Below the pieces are notes generated by a model. That model saw nothing but the letters and a program-made list of their open reading frames with translations, did no database searches and was not told the origin of the DNA. 64,000 nucleotides of DNA from Cytophagales bacterium (lineage in GTDB: Bacteria; Bacteroidota; Bacteroidia; Cytophagales; Cyclobacteriaceae), in assembly GCA_020402945.1 (NCBI GenBank), contig JADBYQ010000059.1, positions 1-64,000 of the forward strand, read 5' to 3'. Positions 8,028 through 17,259 of this stretch are shown here, piece by piece (position 1 is the first letter of the stretch; each line of letters opens with the position of its first letter). Both the position numbers and the translations under genes were made by a program.

Positions 8028-9737
8028 TTATAAATTTCCTTTTTTCAATTCACTAACGGCATAGTCGGCTGCCCTGGCTGTAAATGCCATGTACGTAAGC
8101 GATGGGTTTACACAAGCTGCTGACGTCATAAAGGAGCCATCAGTAACAAATACATTTTTACAAGCGTGTACCTGATTCCACTTGTTAAGTACTGATGTTT
8201 TAGGGTCTTTGCCCATGCGCGCAGTACCCATTTCGTGAATGCCCAAGCCTAAACCGGTTTCGTTGTCGTATGTATGAATATTTTTTACGCCTGCCGCTTC
8301 TAACATTTCGGCTGCATCGGCCTTCATATCCACCCGCATTTTCTTTTCATTTTCTTTAAAGCCAGTATCGAAAAGTAGCGTAGGCAAGCCGTTGATATCT
8401 TTCTTATCCTTAGTGATGCTCACACTGTTTTCATGGTAAGGAAGTACTTCTCCAAAACCCATCATACCAATGGACCACTTTCCGGGTGTGGCCGACAATC
8501 GTTTTAGATCTGCGCCAATAGCCGCCTCAGCCACTAAGCTATCCCAACCCTGCCTGCTCCCTCCGCCTTGGTAGCCAAAACCACGAACATAATCGCGTTT
8601 GTCATTACCCCAGTTTCTGTACCGAGGAATATAAAATCCATTGGCTCGTCTGCCGAAATAATACTGGTCTTCGAAGCCTTCCACATCGCCACCGGCACCC
8701 ACGCCTAAGTGGTGATCCATGATGTTATGACCTAATTCACCACTGTCATTACCAAAACCTGTTGGAAAACGATTAGAAATTGAATTCAGCATAATAAAAG
8801 TTGAGCCGAACGTAGAAGCACACAAGAAAATAATTTTGGCATAAAATTCCACCTGCTCGCCTGTCTCTCCATCAATTACTTTTACACCTGTCGCTTTGCT
8901 TTTGGTTTCATCGTAGATTATTTCGTACACGACCGAGTTTGGTCGAAGTGTCATTTTGCCGGTTTTCTCAGCGGCTGGAAGAGTACACGAGTTGCTGCTG
9001 AAATAACCACCATAAGGGCAACCTCTGCTGCATAGATTTCTAAATTGACATTGCCCTCTCCATGGAGTATGTGGTAGGGGCGCTGTAGCGTGCGCTGTTC
9101 TGCCAATGGTGAATGGCCTTCCAAATTTTTCGCGTACTGCTTTTTTCAATTCTAGTTCGGTACAGTTAAACTCCATCGGAGGAAGAAACTTTCCATCTGG
9201 CAGTTGCGCATACCCCTCATTCTGGCCACTTACACCAATGTATTGCTCCACATAGTCGTACCACGGCTCAATGTCTTTGTACCTCACGGGCCAATCTACG
9301 CCAAACCCATCTTTTGCGTTTGCTTCAAAATCCAAATCACTCCAACGATAGCTTTGTCGTCCCCACATGATCGAACGACCGCCTACATGGTAGCCGCGCA
9401 TCCAGTCAAAGCGTGTTCCTTCTTTTTCTGTATATGGGTGGTCAAGATCATTGACAAACCAATGCTTGGTAGACTGCCGGATGGTGTAACCAGTTCTATT
9501 TTGTACGCCTTGTTTGCGCAAATCTTCTTGGGTGGGCAAATCTGCATTTTCGAATTCCCACGGATCTTTCGTAGCCGTTGGATAATCGGGGTGTTTCACA
9601 TCGCGCCCGCGTTCCAACACCAATGTATTTAATCCTTTTTCCGCTAATTCTTTGGCAGCAAAGCCACCACTAATTCCCGTACCTACCACAATGGCATCAT
9701 AGGTATTTTTCTTCTCTGCTTCTGTATTCAAATTCAT
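8028..9737 (-). CDS. GMC-family FAD-dependent oxidoreductase
   Basis: A 569-residue flavoprotein dehydrogenase of the GMC family, oxidising a sugar or alcohol. The FAD motif AIVVGTGISGGFAAKELAEK is at about residues 14-33. The C-terminal catalytic region carries the His in IHEMGTARMG and the Asn in NPSLTYMAF. A Cys-rich stretch (CQFRNLCSRGCPYGG) in the middle is usual for this subgroup. It has no signal peptide of its own and probably rides out with the Tat-signal subunit encoded just downstream. An 18-bp palindrome lies 55-72 bp upstream and may be an operator. The substrate is not predictable. Confidence 0.9.
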   Translation of the reverse strand: MNLNTEAEKKNTYDAIVVGTGISGGFAAKELAEKGLNTLVLERGRDVKHPDYPTATKDPWEFENADLPTQEDLRKQGVQNRTGYTIRQSTKHWFVNDLDHPYTEKEGTRFDWMRGYHVGGRSIMWGRQSYRWSDLDFEANAKDGFGVDWPVRYKDIEPWYDYVEQYIGVSGQNEGYAQLPDGKFLPPMEFNCTELELKKAVREKFGRPFTIGRTAHATAPLPHTPWRGQCQFRNLCSRGCPYGGYFSSNSCTLPAAEKTGKMTLRPNSVVYEIIYDETKSKATGVKVIDGETGEQVEFYAKIIFLCASTFGSTFIMLNSISNRFPTGFGNDSGELGHNIMDHHLGVGAGGDVEGFEDQYYFGRRANGFYIPRYRNWGNDKRDYVRGFGYQGGGSRQGWDSLVAEAAIGADLKRLSATPGKWSIGMMGFGEVLPYHENSVSITKDKKDINGLPTLLFDTGFKENEKKMRVDMKADAAEMLEAAGVKNIHTYDNETGLGLGIHEMGTARMGKDPKTSVLNKWNQVHACKNVFVTDGSFMTSAACVNPSLTYMAFTARAADYAVSELKKGNL

Positions 9738-9791
9738 GGGCTATATTTTTGTAAAGTGTGACGCGTACTAGTGAAGATAAATTCGTGCAAA

Positions 9792-9809
9792 AGGTAAAAA
9801 CTTTTACCT
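9792..9809. promoter_or_regulatory. 18-bp palindrome upstream of the GMC oxidoreductase
   Basis: AGGTAAAA and TTTTACCT are perfectly complementary and separated by two bases. The site lies 55-72 bp upstream of the GMC gene start in an otherwise plain intergenic stretch, with no T-run that would make it a terminator. A dimeric repressor or activator site is the simplest reading. Confidence 0.5.
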
Positions 9810-9847
9810 AAACCCTGTCCCCGTTTAACACATTTTTTTGTTTACAT

Positions 9848-10627
9848 TTAAAAATCCCGTTGGATCCCCAACCCAAAAAGGGCAAAATCATATTTGACCG
9901 GATCGATAGGATCTAATACCCGCAAACTATCGGTCAATTCTAGTGCCGTTTCCCAGTCAACCTGTTTTCTGGTGATCAATCTCAATTTACGAGCTACTCG
10001 TTCAACGTGTAAATCCAAGGGGCAAATGAGGTCCGCAGGGCTAAGCCTTTGCCACAACCCAAAATCAACCTTTCGATTATCTGAACGAACCATCCATCTC
10101 AAATACATATTCAGCCGTTTACATGCTGACTTTCGTTCAGGGGTAGAGACATGCTTCTTCGTGCGAGCGGGAAAATCGGGAAGGCTAAAAAATTGTTGAT
10201 GAAACCGAATCAATCCACTCCCCTCTTCTTTCGTGTTTGGAAGAAACACCTCCTCCAGTGATTCATACTGACTATAAATATTCTGTAGCGCAGCGATGAA
10301 GTAAAGTGCGTCAGTGGTGTTGAATGTGCGATGTTTGAACTTCTCAAAACGCCTGAGGTCTTTGTGCTGGTGATGAAGCAAAAACTCGTGTGGAGAATTG
10401 TCCATCAACGCCAGCAATTCATTACTCTTCTTTACCACCGTGACTCGTTGCCCCCAGGCTAACACAGCTGCCAATAAACCGGCAATTTCAATATCTTGTT
10501 TTTTTGAGAATTGGTGGGGAATTGAGATGGGATCTAGCTCAATAAAATGGGGTCGGTTAAATTGATCTACCTTTTCATCTAAAAAGTCTTTGAGGCTAAG
10601 AATGTGCTGACGTTTCCTTGACGTCAT
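9848..10627 (-). CDS. TIGR02757 (DUF2400) family protein
   Basis: A 259-residue protein matching the TIGR02757/DUF2400 family, which is common as a single copy in Bacteroidetes. Recognisable stretches are PHQFSKKQDIEIAGLLAAVL, AWGQRV, KHRTFN and, near the C-terminus, CPLDLHVERVARKLRLI. The fold resembles HhH-GPD DNA glycosylases around the last motif (LHVERVARKL resembles the helix-hairpin-helix/Asp segment), but no activity has been assigned to the family as far as I know. It appears to be a single-gene unit, with a 36-bp gap to the OmpA gene start side and its own start ATG at 10627. Confidence 0.8.
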   Translation of the reverse strand: MTSRKRQHILSLKDFLDEKVDQFNRPHFIELDPISIPHQFSKKQDIEIAGLLAAVLAWGQRVTVVKKSNELLALMDNSPHEFLLHHQHKDLRRFEKFKHRTFNTTDALYFIAALQNIYSQYESLEEVFLPNTKEEGSGLIRFHQQFFSLPDFPARTKKHVSTPERKSACKRLNMYLRWMVRSDNRKVDFGLWQRLSPADLICPLDLHVERVARKLRLITRKQVDWETALELTDSLRVLDPIDPVKYDFALFGLGIQRDF

Positions 10628-10663
10628 TTGAAATCGATCTTCATGCTACTTCTTGATTCCTAT

Positions 10664-11767
10664 TCATTTCTCTGAGAATCTAATCTCAACCCTACGATTG
10701 ATGGCATGTGCGGCTTCATCTTTGCCCTGTGCCAAGGGCTTCGACTTTCCTTCACCTTTTGTAGTAATTCGATTGGTGTCTACGTTGGACTTGATTAAAT
10801 AGGCAGCTACGTTTTCCACACGTTGCTTGGATAAACGCAGATTATATTCGTCAGAACCTCTTTCATCCGTGTGACCTGTCAATTCAATTTTCCATTTTGG
10901 CCTCGCCCGAATCACCTCCAACCACTTATCCAATTCAGAAAATGAATCAGTCACCAATTCAGCCCGATCAAATTCGAAAAAAATATTTTTCAATACGTAT
11001 GTCTTGTTGATCTCTATCTCCGGATAACCAGAGATGACTGGTATTTCCTTTTCTGGAGGCACATCGAGTGGAATGACCCGCACATCATCAATAAAATAAT
11101 AGGCAGCCTGGTTAAGCATTGCTTCTTTCGCTTTTGAAAACTTGATTTGGTAAGTGCGAGTCGTCTTGTTATCGGAAAAATTACCGATCGTTAAAAAACG
11201 CTCGCCCCCTTTCGCTTGCCACTCTATTCCGCATTTTGCCCATAAGCCCGTTGTTCGTGTATAGGGTGCCGGCAAAACCAATTGATAAGTTGGTTTAGAG
11301 TACACCACAAAATCGTCATTTCGCCTTTTAGCAGAATCACTCAAGAAAAAGCCTATGCGATCTATACTGAATTTAGAGTTGGAGGAGAGTTTATAATAAA
11401 ACTCGATGTAGTAATTGCCACCCCTCTTCATCGGTGTTGTTAATTCAGTTTGCAAATACTCACGATAACCAGTGTTGGTAAAACAATAAATCCCCGAATA
11501 GCCTTTTCCACTGTAAGCTGTCGAGTACCCCGCCCAATTTGTGGGCACACCTGCATCTCCCCTGCTGCATGCATTGTAAAGATCGGGAGTTCCTCTGTTT
11601 GCAGACACCCAGCCAGGGGCAAGTTTTCCATCTTGTGCCAGGTTGTAAGAACCCGGGCACGTATAATATTCTTCGAAGCTCCCGTTGCGAACCATGTTTT
11701 GCGAAAAAAGAGACGAGGAAACCAGCAGTGACCCCAGGAACGTAAGGCGAAAACAAATTCGAATCAC
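10664..11767 (-). CDS. OmpA-family outer-membrane lipo/peptidoglycan-anchoring protein
   Basis: A 367-residue exported protein. The start is GTG at 11767, chosen because it gives a complete signal peptide (RLTFLGSLLVSSSLFSQ). The mature N-terminus (NMVRNGSFEEYYTCP) is a carbohydrate-binding-like beta domain seen in Bacteroidetes OmpA proteins. The C-terminal OmpA domain (about 255-367) has FEFDRAELV, LTGHTDERGSDEYN and LSKQRVENVAAYL, which bind peptidoglycan non-covalently. It follows the LysM gene by 6 bp, so the two are probably co-transcribed and both act at the cell wall. Confidence 0.9.
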   Translation of the reverse strand: MIRICFRLTFLGSLLVSSSLFSQNMVRNGSFEEYYTCPGSYNLAQDGKLAPGWVSANRGTPDLYNACSRGDAGVPTNWAGYSTAYSGKGYSGIYCFTNTGYREYLQTELTTPMKRGGNYYIEFYYKLSSNSKFSIDRIGFFLSDSAKRRNDDFVVYSKPTYQLVLPAPYTRTTGLWAKCGIEWQAKGGERFLTIGNFSDNKTTRTYQIKFSKAKEAMLNQAAYYFIDDVRVIPLDVPPEKEIPVISGYPEIEINKTYVLKNIFFEFDRAELVTDSFSELDKWLEVIRARPKWKIELTGHTDERGSDEYNLRLSKQRVENVAAYLIKSNVDTNRITTKGEGKSKPLAQGKDEAAHAINRRVEIRFSEK

Positions 11768-11773
11768 ACAACC

Positions 11774-12718
11774 TCACTTAAAATAAGTCAGTTCAATCCT
11801 GAACTTGGCTTCTGTTGCCCCAAGTCGATCGTACGCGGACTTAGAAATCCGAATAACGATGTCGGGGCTTGCAGTTGATGGTAACACACCCGTAATGCGT
11901 ACAAAAACTTCCTGATTAGTAGTTTCATTGCGAACTTTCAAAATAGTACCCGGCTTAATCGATCGGTGCAACGCAAGGTATTTCCGGTTAGCTTCAGTGC
12001 CCTCCATCAATTCGGCCATACCAGATTCTTTCACTTCATCGGTTCCAATTACATTTTCGGAGATTTTTATCCCTGCAGTTGAAGTGACTATTGGCCTTTG
12101 CGCGCTTTCGGTAATTGTTTGAGTACTATACTTTGGCTGAACGACCAATAAAATCTTCCCTACGGGCAATTCGTCCTGAAGATTATTCCACTCTTTTAAT
12201 TGCTGCACCGTGATGCCGTACTGCCTGGCAATAGAATACGTAGTTTCCTTCGGAGCCACCGTATGAATGGAACTGGCTGATTTCATCTGGGTAGGCACCG
12301 GGGCTGTAACTACTTTTGATGTAGACGGAATAATTAGTTCTTGGCCCAATGCAAGGCTGTTCTCTGCTAGCCCATTTGCTTTTTTAAGATCCTCTACAGA
12401 AACATCATATTGACGAGAAATTGAAAACAATGTTTCTTTAGCAGCCACCACATGTCGTTTTCCCTCCTTCACTTCGGGCTTTATCTTAAGAGTATAGGGA
12501 ACTTTAAGCAAGCGGCCGACAGAAATTCCCCCCTCCGAAGATGGATTACTCTCTAAAATCGCAGTCACGGGCACACCATATCTCCTGGAAATAGAATAGA
12601 GTGTCTCTTTTGCATCGACCTGATGAATAATAAATTGCTTTCCCTTGATCGTTTCTACACGCAACGAATCTGATGACGATGCCGACCAAGAGAGAAATAC
12701 AAACAATAGTTTTACCAT
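11774..12718 (-). CDS. Exported protein with three LysM domains
   Basis: A 314-residue protein with a short N-terminal hydrophobic segment (LLFVFLSWSA) and three LysM peptidoglycan-binding repeats, each starting like HxVxxKETLYSISRRYGV (about residues 33-75, 88-132 and 152-195). The tail (about 215-314) contains KYLALHRSIKPGTILKVRNE and ends in a beta-rich domain like the double-psi barrel of RlpA-type proteins, a resemblance I judge only by eye. It is the first gene of a pair with the OmpA protein encoded 6 bp downstream. Both products should contact peptidoglycan. The three closely similar repeats suggest internal duplication. Confidence 0.87.
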   Translation of the reverse strand: MVKLLFVFLSWSASSSDSLRVETIKGKQFIIHQVDAKETLYSISRRYGVPVTAILESNPSSEGGISVGRLLKVPYTLKIKPEVKEGKRHVVAAKETLFSISRQYDVSVEDLKKANGLAENSLALGQELIIPSTSKVVTAPVPTQMKSASSIHTVAPKETTYSIARQYGITVQQLKEWNNLQDELPVGKILLVVQPKYSTQTITESAQRPIVTSTAGIKISENVIGTDEVKESGMAELMEGTEANRKYLALHRSIKPGTILKVRNETTNQEVFVRITGVLPSTASPDIVIRISKSAYDRLGATEAKFRIELTYFK

Positions 12719-12803
12719 AGTACTGAAACAAACCGAAAAGTTACCAAATTATAGAGCGCTATTCAAATTCAAAATTCTCTTAGTCTCCGCTAATAAAACA
12801 GGA

Positions 12804-12816
12804 ACCTTGCCAAGGT
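12804..12816. promoter_or_regulatory. 13-bp palindrome in the LysM/nfeD divergent region
   Basis: ACCTTG-C-CAAGGT is a perfect inverted repeat in the 151-bp gap between the divergent LysM and NfeD genes. A TAnnTTTG element (12843-12850) lies between it and the NfeD start at 12870, so it could act on that promoter. The bases after it (AAGGTAAAAAC) repeat those of the palindrome at 9792. No -33 element at normal spacing was found. Confidence 0.3.
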
Positions 12817-12869
12817 AAAAACGTTTATTGGGTGAAGTCTATTACTTTTGTGTCAAACAATCCATAAAA

Positions 12870-14216
12870 ATGAAGAAGCTAGCGTTAGTTACATTGGTAT
12901 TTCTTGTTTTACAAACACCCGTGTCGAAAGCGCAAACGGCAAAATCAAAAGTCATGGTGATGGAAATCAAAGACGAGATTGATCCGCGCATGCTTCGCTA
13001 TGTTAAACTGGCCCTCGAAAACGCAGAAAAGATAAAGGCAGACTACGTAGTGATTGACATGGACACCTATGGAGGCGTGCTCACCGATGCCAAAGAAATC
13101 GTGGATTTAATCATGGACTTTAAGAAACCCATTTGGGTTTATGTAAACTCCGATGCAGCATCTGCAGGAGCTTTGATTTCGATTGCGTGCGATAGCATTT
13201 ACATGTCGCCAGGCGCAACCATTGGTGCAGCCACAGTGGTAGAAGGAGCTGGAGGTCAGGCAGCGCCCGATAAGTACCAGGCTTATATGCGTGGTATCAT
13301 GCGCTCGACTGCAGAAAAAAACGGAAGAGATCCGCGGATTGCCGAAGGCATGGTAGATGAGCGAATTGTAATTGATAGTATTAAGCAAGAAGGACGCGTC
13401 ATTACGTTCACCACTAAAGAAGCGTTGAAATACGGATTCTGCGAAGCGCAAGTAGAAACGATTCAAGAAATCCTCAAACGAAATAAGGTAACGAACTACG
13501 AACTGGAGACTTTCCGGCTTGGCACGTCTGAAAAAATCATTGCGTTTGTGATCAATCCATTTATTAGTGGAATTCTGATTCTTATCATTCTTGGCGGAAT
13601 TTATTTTGAGCTTCAAACACCGGGGATTGGGTTTCCACTTTTCGCATCTGTCACTGCCCTGATCCTCTATCTTGTGCCTTACTATCTGAATGGGTTGGCA
13701 GAGTATTGGGAAATTATCGCGCTGTTTGTCGGGATTCTGCTTCTGATGGCTGAGGTCTTTGTTATTCCGGGATTTGGTGTTGCGGGCATAGCAGGAATTA
13801 TTTTGACAGTGATGTCCCTGGTGCTAATTATGTTGAATAACGACTTCTTCAATTTCGAATTTGTGCCGATGGGTGACATCATCCGAGCTACGTTTGCTGC
13901 GATTGGAGGAATTTCTGGCGGGATGTTACTGCTCTTTTTTGGCGGAGCCAGGCTGACAGAAACAAAAGCGTTTCAACGCATGGCACTCACCGATCAACAA
14001 GAGAGCTCACGGGGCTTTTCGGTAAATACCTCCACGATTGATATGCTTGGCAAAAAGGGAGTTTCCCATACGGTACTTCGTCCAAGTGGAAAAGTATTTA
14101 TTGATGAGATCGTTTATGATGCCTTCACACGTGGAGAGTATGTAGAAAAAGGAGAGTCAATTGAAGTGGTTGGAATAGAAGGGGTAACATTGAGGGTTAA
14201 GAAATCAATTGGTTGA
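12870..14216 (+). CDS. NfeD family membrane serine protease (ClpP-type)
   Basis: A 448-residue membrane protein of the long NfeD type. The start at 12870 is chosen over an upstream in-frame ATG because it opens with a proper signal peptide (KKLALVTLVFLVLQTPVSKA). The N-terminal ClpP-like domain (about 25-215) has the probable nucleophile Ser in NSDAASAGALISIACD. Four hydrophobic helices follow (about 225-350), then the C-terminal OB-fold NfeD domain (about 385-448, with KVFIDEIVYDAF). Long NfeD proteins usually cleave stomatin-like partners; no stomatin gene is nearby here, which is a small oddity. Function is inferred from the family. Confidence 0.88.
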   Translation: MKKLALVTLVFLVLQTPVSKAQTAKSKVMVMEIKDEIDPRMLRYVKLALENAEKIKADYVVIDMDTYGGVLTDAKEIVDLIMDFKKPIWVYVNSDAASAGALISIACDSIYMSPGATIGAATVVEGAGGQAAPDKYQAYMRGIMRSTAEKNGRDPRIAEGMVDERIVIDSIKQEGRVITFTTKEALKYGFCEAQVETIQEILKRNKVTNYELETFRLGTSEKIIAFVINPFISGILILIILGGIYFELQTPGIGFPLFASVTALILYLVPYYLNGLAEYWEIIALFVGILLLMAEVFVIPGFGVAGIAGIILTVMSLVLIMLNNDFFNFEFVPMGDIIRATFAAIGGISGGMLLLFFGGARLTETKAFQRMALTDQQESSRGFSVNTSTIDMLGKKGVSHTVLRPSGKVFIDEIVYDAFTRGEYVEKGESIEVVGIEGVTLRVKKSIG

Positions 14217-14313
14217 TTTGTTGATTTGAAAATTTGAAGATGAAATTAACAATCAAATTTGACTGGCGATAGTTGACAAAACTCAATAGAAATTTCGCAT
14301 TACTAAACAGTAA

Positions 14314-15066
14314 ATGAAAATACTTGGAATTATTCCTGCACGCTATGCGTCTACGCGATTTCCGGGCAAGCCGCTTGCCGATTTAGGAGGAGTATCAATG
14401 ATTGAGCGAGTATACAAACAAGCAAAAAGTGCATCATCACTTTCAAAGATTGTAGTTGCAACGGAACACACGGGTATTTATGATCATGTGACTGCTTTTG
14501 GCGGGAACGCGTGTATGACTTCTGCAAATCATCCGAGTGGTACCGACCGATGCTTCGAGGCATTAACGAAAGAAAAAGAATCTTTCGACTACGTGATAAA
14601 TATTCAAGGCGATGAGCCATTCATTGAGCCCAGTCAAATTGATTTATTGGCAAGTTATCTTGATGGAAATACACAACTGGCTACATTGATCAAAAAGATT
14701 GACACTTATGAACAATTAAGTAGCAACAGTGAAGTCAAAGTGACTTTTAATACCCGAAACGAGGCGTTGTATTTTAGCCGAGCTGTCATTCCATTTGTTC
14801 AGAAGGTTGATCCGGGGAAATGGCTCGATCATTTCGAGTTCTATAAGCATGTCGGCATGTATGCCTATCGAACGGACATCTTAAAAGAAATTACCAAACT
14901 CGAAATGTCACCTCTGGAAAAAGTAGAATCATTGGAGCAACTTCGTTGGGTGGAGAATGGCTACACCATTAAAGTGGTCAAGACTACGGTTGAAACAATG
15001 TGTGTCGATACGCCAGAAGAATTGGAAATAGCGAAGGAGATACTGGGAGGCAGAGTTAGTTATTGA
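14314..15066 (+). CDS. kdsB: 3-deoxy-manno-octulosonate cytidylyltransferase
   Basis: A 250-residue cytosolic enzyme that activates Kdo as CMP-Kdo for lipopolysaccharide inner core synthesis. The nucleotide-binding N-terminus IIPARYASTRFPGKPLADLG is diagnostic. NIQGDEPFI (about residues 96-104) holds the metal-binding Asp, and HVGMYAYRTDIL is also conserved in the family. Length is normal. It stands alone: the 97-bp gap from NfeD and the opposite strand of MenA make it a single-gene unit. Presence fits a Gram-negative envelope. Confidence 0.96.
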   Translation: MKILGIIPARYASTRFPGKPLADLGGVSMIERVYKQAKSASSLSKIVVATEHTGIYDHVTAFGGNACMTSANHPSGTDRCFEALTKEKESFDYVINIQGDEPFIEPSQIDLLASYLDGNTQLATLIKKIDTYEQLSSNSEVKVTFNTRNEALYFSRAVIPFVQKVDPGKWLDHFEFYKHVGMYAYRTDILKEITKLEMSPLEKVESLEQLRWVENGYTIKVVKTTVETMCVDTPEELEIAKEILGGRVSY

Positions 15067-15090
15067 TTTCAAATTAAAGACTGGAGACTA

Positions 15091-15984
15091 TCAAAGAAGC
15101 AAGCCTACTCCAAATAACAACACAAATAAAAGGGTTGACAGTGCCATCTGTTTCAAAAATGGATCCAATTCAGAAGATGGCTTTGATGATACAGAGATGC
15201 CATTGAAAACAAACAGTGGAGTTGCCAGTAAATACAAAAATTGAAAGGGTGACTCATAACTTGTCCCCACATAAATAGACGCTGTAAATAGTCCACCTAT
15301 CAAGAGTACCCAATGATATTTTGAAGCATTGGCTTTTCCGATTCGAACAGGTATTGAAAATTTACCAGCCGTTCTGTCTGATTCTATGTCTCGGATATTA
15401 TTGATGTTCAATACAGCAATTGAAAAAAGTCCACAACTTAGAGCCGGAAAAATTTCCTTCCATGAAATGTCGTGAGTGAATAAATAGAGAGAACCCATGA
15501 CCCCGACCAACCCGAAAAAGATCAGCACCGATATGTCACCCAACCCGATATATCCATAAGGACGTTTGCCAATCGTATAACCAATTGCAGCGAGAATACT
15601 CAACAAACCCAAGCCGAAAAACAAAAATATTCCACGCCAATTTGTGCCAAAGGACAACCACAACAGAAAAATGCCACTTGCCAAACTGAGTAGTGAAAAA
15701 ATGACCACTGCCATTCGCATGTGCGTCAATGAAATGGCTCCTGATTGAACGGCTCGCTGTGGCCCTTTTCGACCTAAATGGTCTGCACCGTTGACCGAAT
15801 CTCCATAGTCGTTGGCAAGATTTGAAAGTACTTGAAGAAAAATAGTGGTCAGACAACAAAACGAAAAAACCCATCCATCAAACTTGCCCGCATCTGCCGC
15901 TAAAAAGCCGCCCATGCCAATGCAGGAAAGAGATAACGGAAGTGTGCGCAGTCGAAAAGCATTTAACCAGGTAGAAACAGTCAT
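15091..15984 (-). CDS. menA: 1,4-dihydroxy-2-naphthoate polyprenyltransferase
   Basis: A 297-residue integral membrane prenyltransferase of the UbiA superfamily, attaching the polyprenyl chain to DHNA in menaquinone synthesis. The first Asp-rich motif is in LANDYGDSVNGADH (about residues 58-71), followed by the MenA-typical GRKGPQRAVQSG. The second is NNIRDIESDRTAGK (about 196-209). Eight or nine hydrophobic helices fit the family. It is a single gene here with other men genes absent from the window. A respiratory menaquinone organism is implied. Confidence 0.95.
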   Translation of the reverse strand: MTVSTWLNAFRLRTLPLSLSCIGMGGFLAADAGKFDGWVFSFCCLTTIFLQVLSNLANDYGDSVNGADHLGRKGPQRAVQSGAISLTHMRMAVVIFSLLSLASGIFLLWLSFGTNWRGIFLFFGLGLLSILAAIGYTIGKRPYGYIGLGDISVLIFFGLVGVMGSLYLFTHDISWKEIFPALSCGLFSIAVLNINNIRDIESDRTAGKFSIPVRIGKANASKYHWVLLIGGLFTASIYVGTSYESPFQFLYLLATPLFVFNGISVSSKPSSELDPFLKQMALSTLLFVLLFGVGLLL

Positions 15985-16035
15985 AAGAATTTATCGATCG
16001 TAAATATACTACTTCGGCCATTGCTTAGTCGCCAA

Positions 16036-16488
16036 CTACGATACAGAAACAATAGTTTGCTTTTGATTATAAAAGCTGAAGAACTCTCCAGCGCATTTGT
16101 GAAGCAACACCTGCCCGATAGGCGATTGCGTGGAAATCGCAACGTAAGACTCCCCTCCTATTTCCAGTTTGCCCGCGCTAATCGATACATAAAATTTGTT
16201 ACTATCAGTCACTACAATGCTACCCAAAGTAACTCTATCAGTAGAGGTGCTTTGCCCAATCTGGTTAAGAACAGTTTGCATCTTTTTATTTTCTTCCACT
16301 TGCATTGCTGCTTTGTCTCTTTCATGTTGCGCCATTGCCCGGCCTGTTTCATATTTATCGCCCGCGCTACTTTTTTCTTCCTGATTGGCCGATTCTTGTG
16401 CAGCGTCCATCGCCTGTTGAGCCGTGGCCAATCTCTGCTCCACTATTTGCTTGCACTGCAACCAAAGTTGTTCTTTCAAGTGGCTCAT
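16036..16488 (-). CDS. GreA/GreB-like protein (transcription factor fold)
   Basis: A 150-residue protein with an N-terminal coiled coil (about 1-90, MSHLKEQLWLQCKQIVEQRL and following, rich in Glu, Gln, Ala) and a compact C-terminal beta domain (VTLGSIVVTDSNKFYVSISA, AISTQSPIGQVLLHKCAGE). The coiled-coil plus FKBP-like tail, with SPIGQVLLHK recalling the SPIGKALLGK of GreA, is the GreA/GreB layout. The acidic tip pair needed for RNA cleavage is not obvious, so it may bind the RNA polymerase secondary channel without being a true GreA. ATG 16488 is preferred to TTG 16491. It lies 30 bp past the LytTR gene stop and could be the last gene of that operon. Confidence 0.65.
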   Translation of the reverse strand: MSHLKEQLWLQCKQIVEQRLATAQQAMDAAQESANQEEKSSAGDKYETGRAMAQHERDKAAMQVEENKKMQTVLNQIGQSTSTDRVTLGSIVVTDSNKFYVSISAGKLEIGGESYVAISTQSPIGQVLLHKCAGEFFSFYNQKQTIVSVS

Positions 16489-16518
16489 CAAATTTGCGCG
16501 TTGATTACCTTTCTTTTT

Positions 16519-17259
16519 TTATAAACCAAGTATCACTTTCAATTTTGCATAGCCCGTCTTACTAACCGGAATCTGTTGGCCATTTCGAAGGATGGCCAAA
16601 TGAGTTTCCTTTTGGTAGGGCTCAATCTTCGTGATCTGATTGATGTGCAGAATGTAGGAACGATGTACACGAACAAACTGAGCGGGGTCTAATGACTGCT
16701 CATAAAAGTTCATTGTCTTGTTCTTTAAAAAAGAACCTTCCTGTGTTGTGATTTTTACAAAATCGTCATCGGCCTCAATAAACTGAATGTCGTGAATAGG
16801 TATGATTTTTACTTTGCTTCCTGTTTTTACCACAATTCGATTTTGTTGAGCTGTCGTTGTAGACATCTCATTCAACACCCGCTCCATTGGATCTGGACTG
16901 GTGGGGGTTAATTTACTTTTCCATTTTAAAATGGCAGAATGAAATCGTTCTTCCGCAACGGGCTTCAATAAATAATCAACGGCATTTGCCTCAAAGGCCT
17001 TGATAGCAAATGAGTCATAGGCGGTAATAAATATCACAGATGGCTTTTGATCGACTAACTCTAACATCTCAAAGCCATTTATCTTGGGCATTTGAATATC
17101 CAGAAATAGTAAATCCGGTTGATGCTGCTGAATGGCCTTTACCCCTTCAAATCCATCGCCACATTCCTGCACTACCTCAATTTCAGGATAGGCTTTCAAA
17201 TAGGCTTTGATGATCTCGCGGCTCAACGGCTCATCGTCAATGATTGTCGCTTTGCTCAT
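16519..17259 (-). CDS. LytTR-family response regulator
   Basis: A 246-residue regulator. The receiver (about 1-120) has IDDEPLSRE for the acidic pocket and the phospho-acceptor Asp in LLFLDIQMPKINGFEM (about residue 54). The LytTR domain (about 140-245) shows KTGSKVKIIPIHDIQFIEAD and FVRVHRSYILHINQI. Its start overlaps the kinase stop by 4 bp (17256-17259), an ATGA-type coupling. A pair of 11-bp direct repeats spaced 22 bp centre to centre upstream of the LiaF-like gene (19616-19648) has the geometry of a LytTR binding site and is a likely target. Confidence 0.93.
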   Translation of the reverse strand: MSKATIIDDEPLSREIIKAYLKAYPEIEVVQECGDGFEGVKAIQQHQPDLLFLDIQMPKINGFEMLELVDQKPSVIFITAYDSFAIKAFEANAVDYLLKPVAEERFHSAILKWKSKLTPTSPDPMERVLNEMSTTTAQQNRIVVKTGSKVKIIPIHDIQFIEADDDFVKITTQEGSFLKNKTMNFYEQSLDPAQFVRVHRSYILHINQITKIEPYQKETHLAILRNGQQIPVSKTGYAKLKVILGL

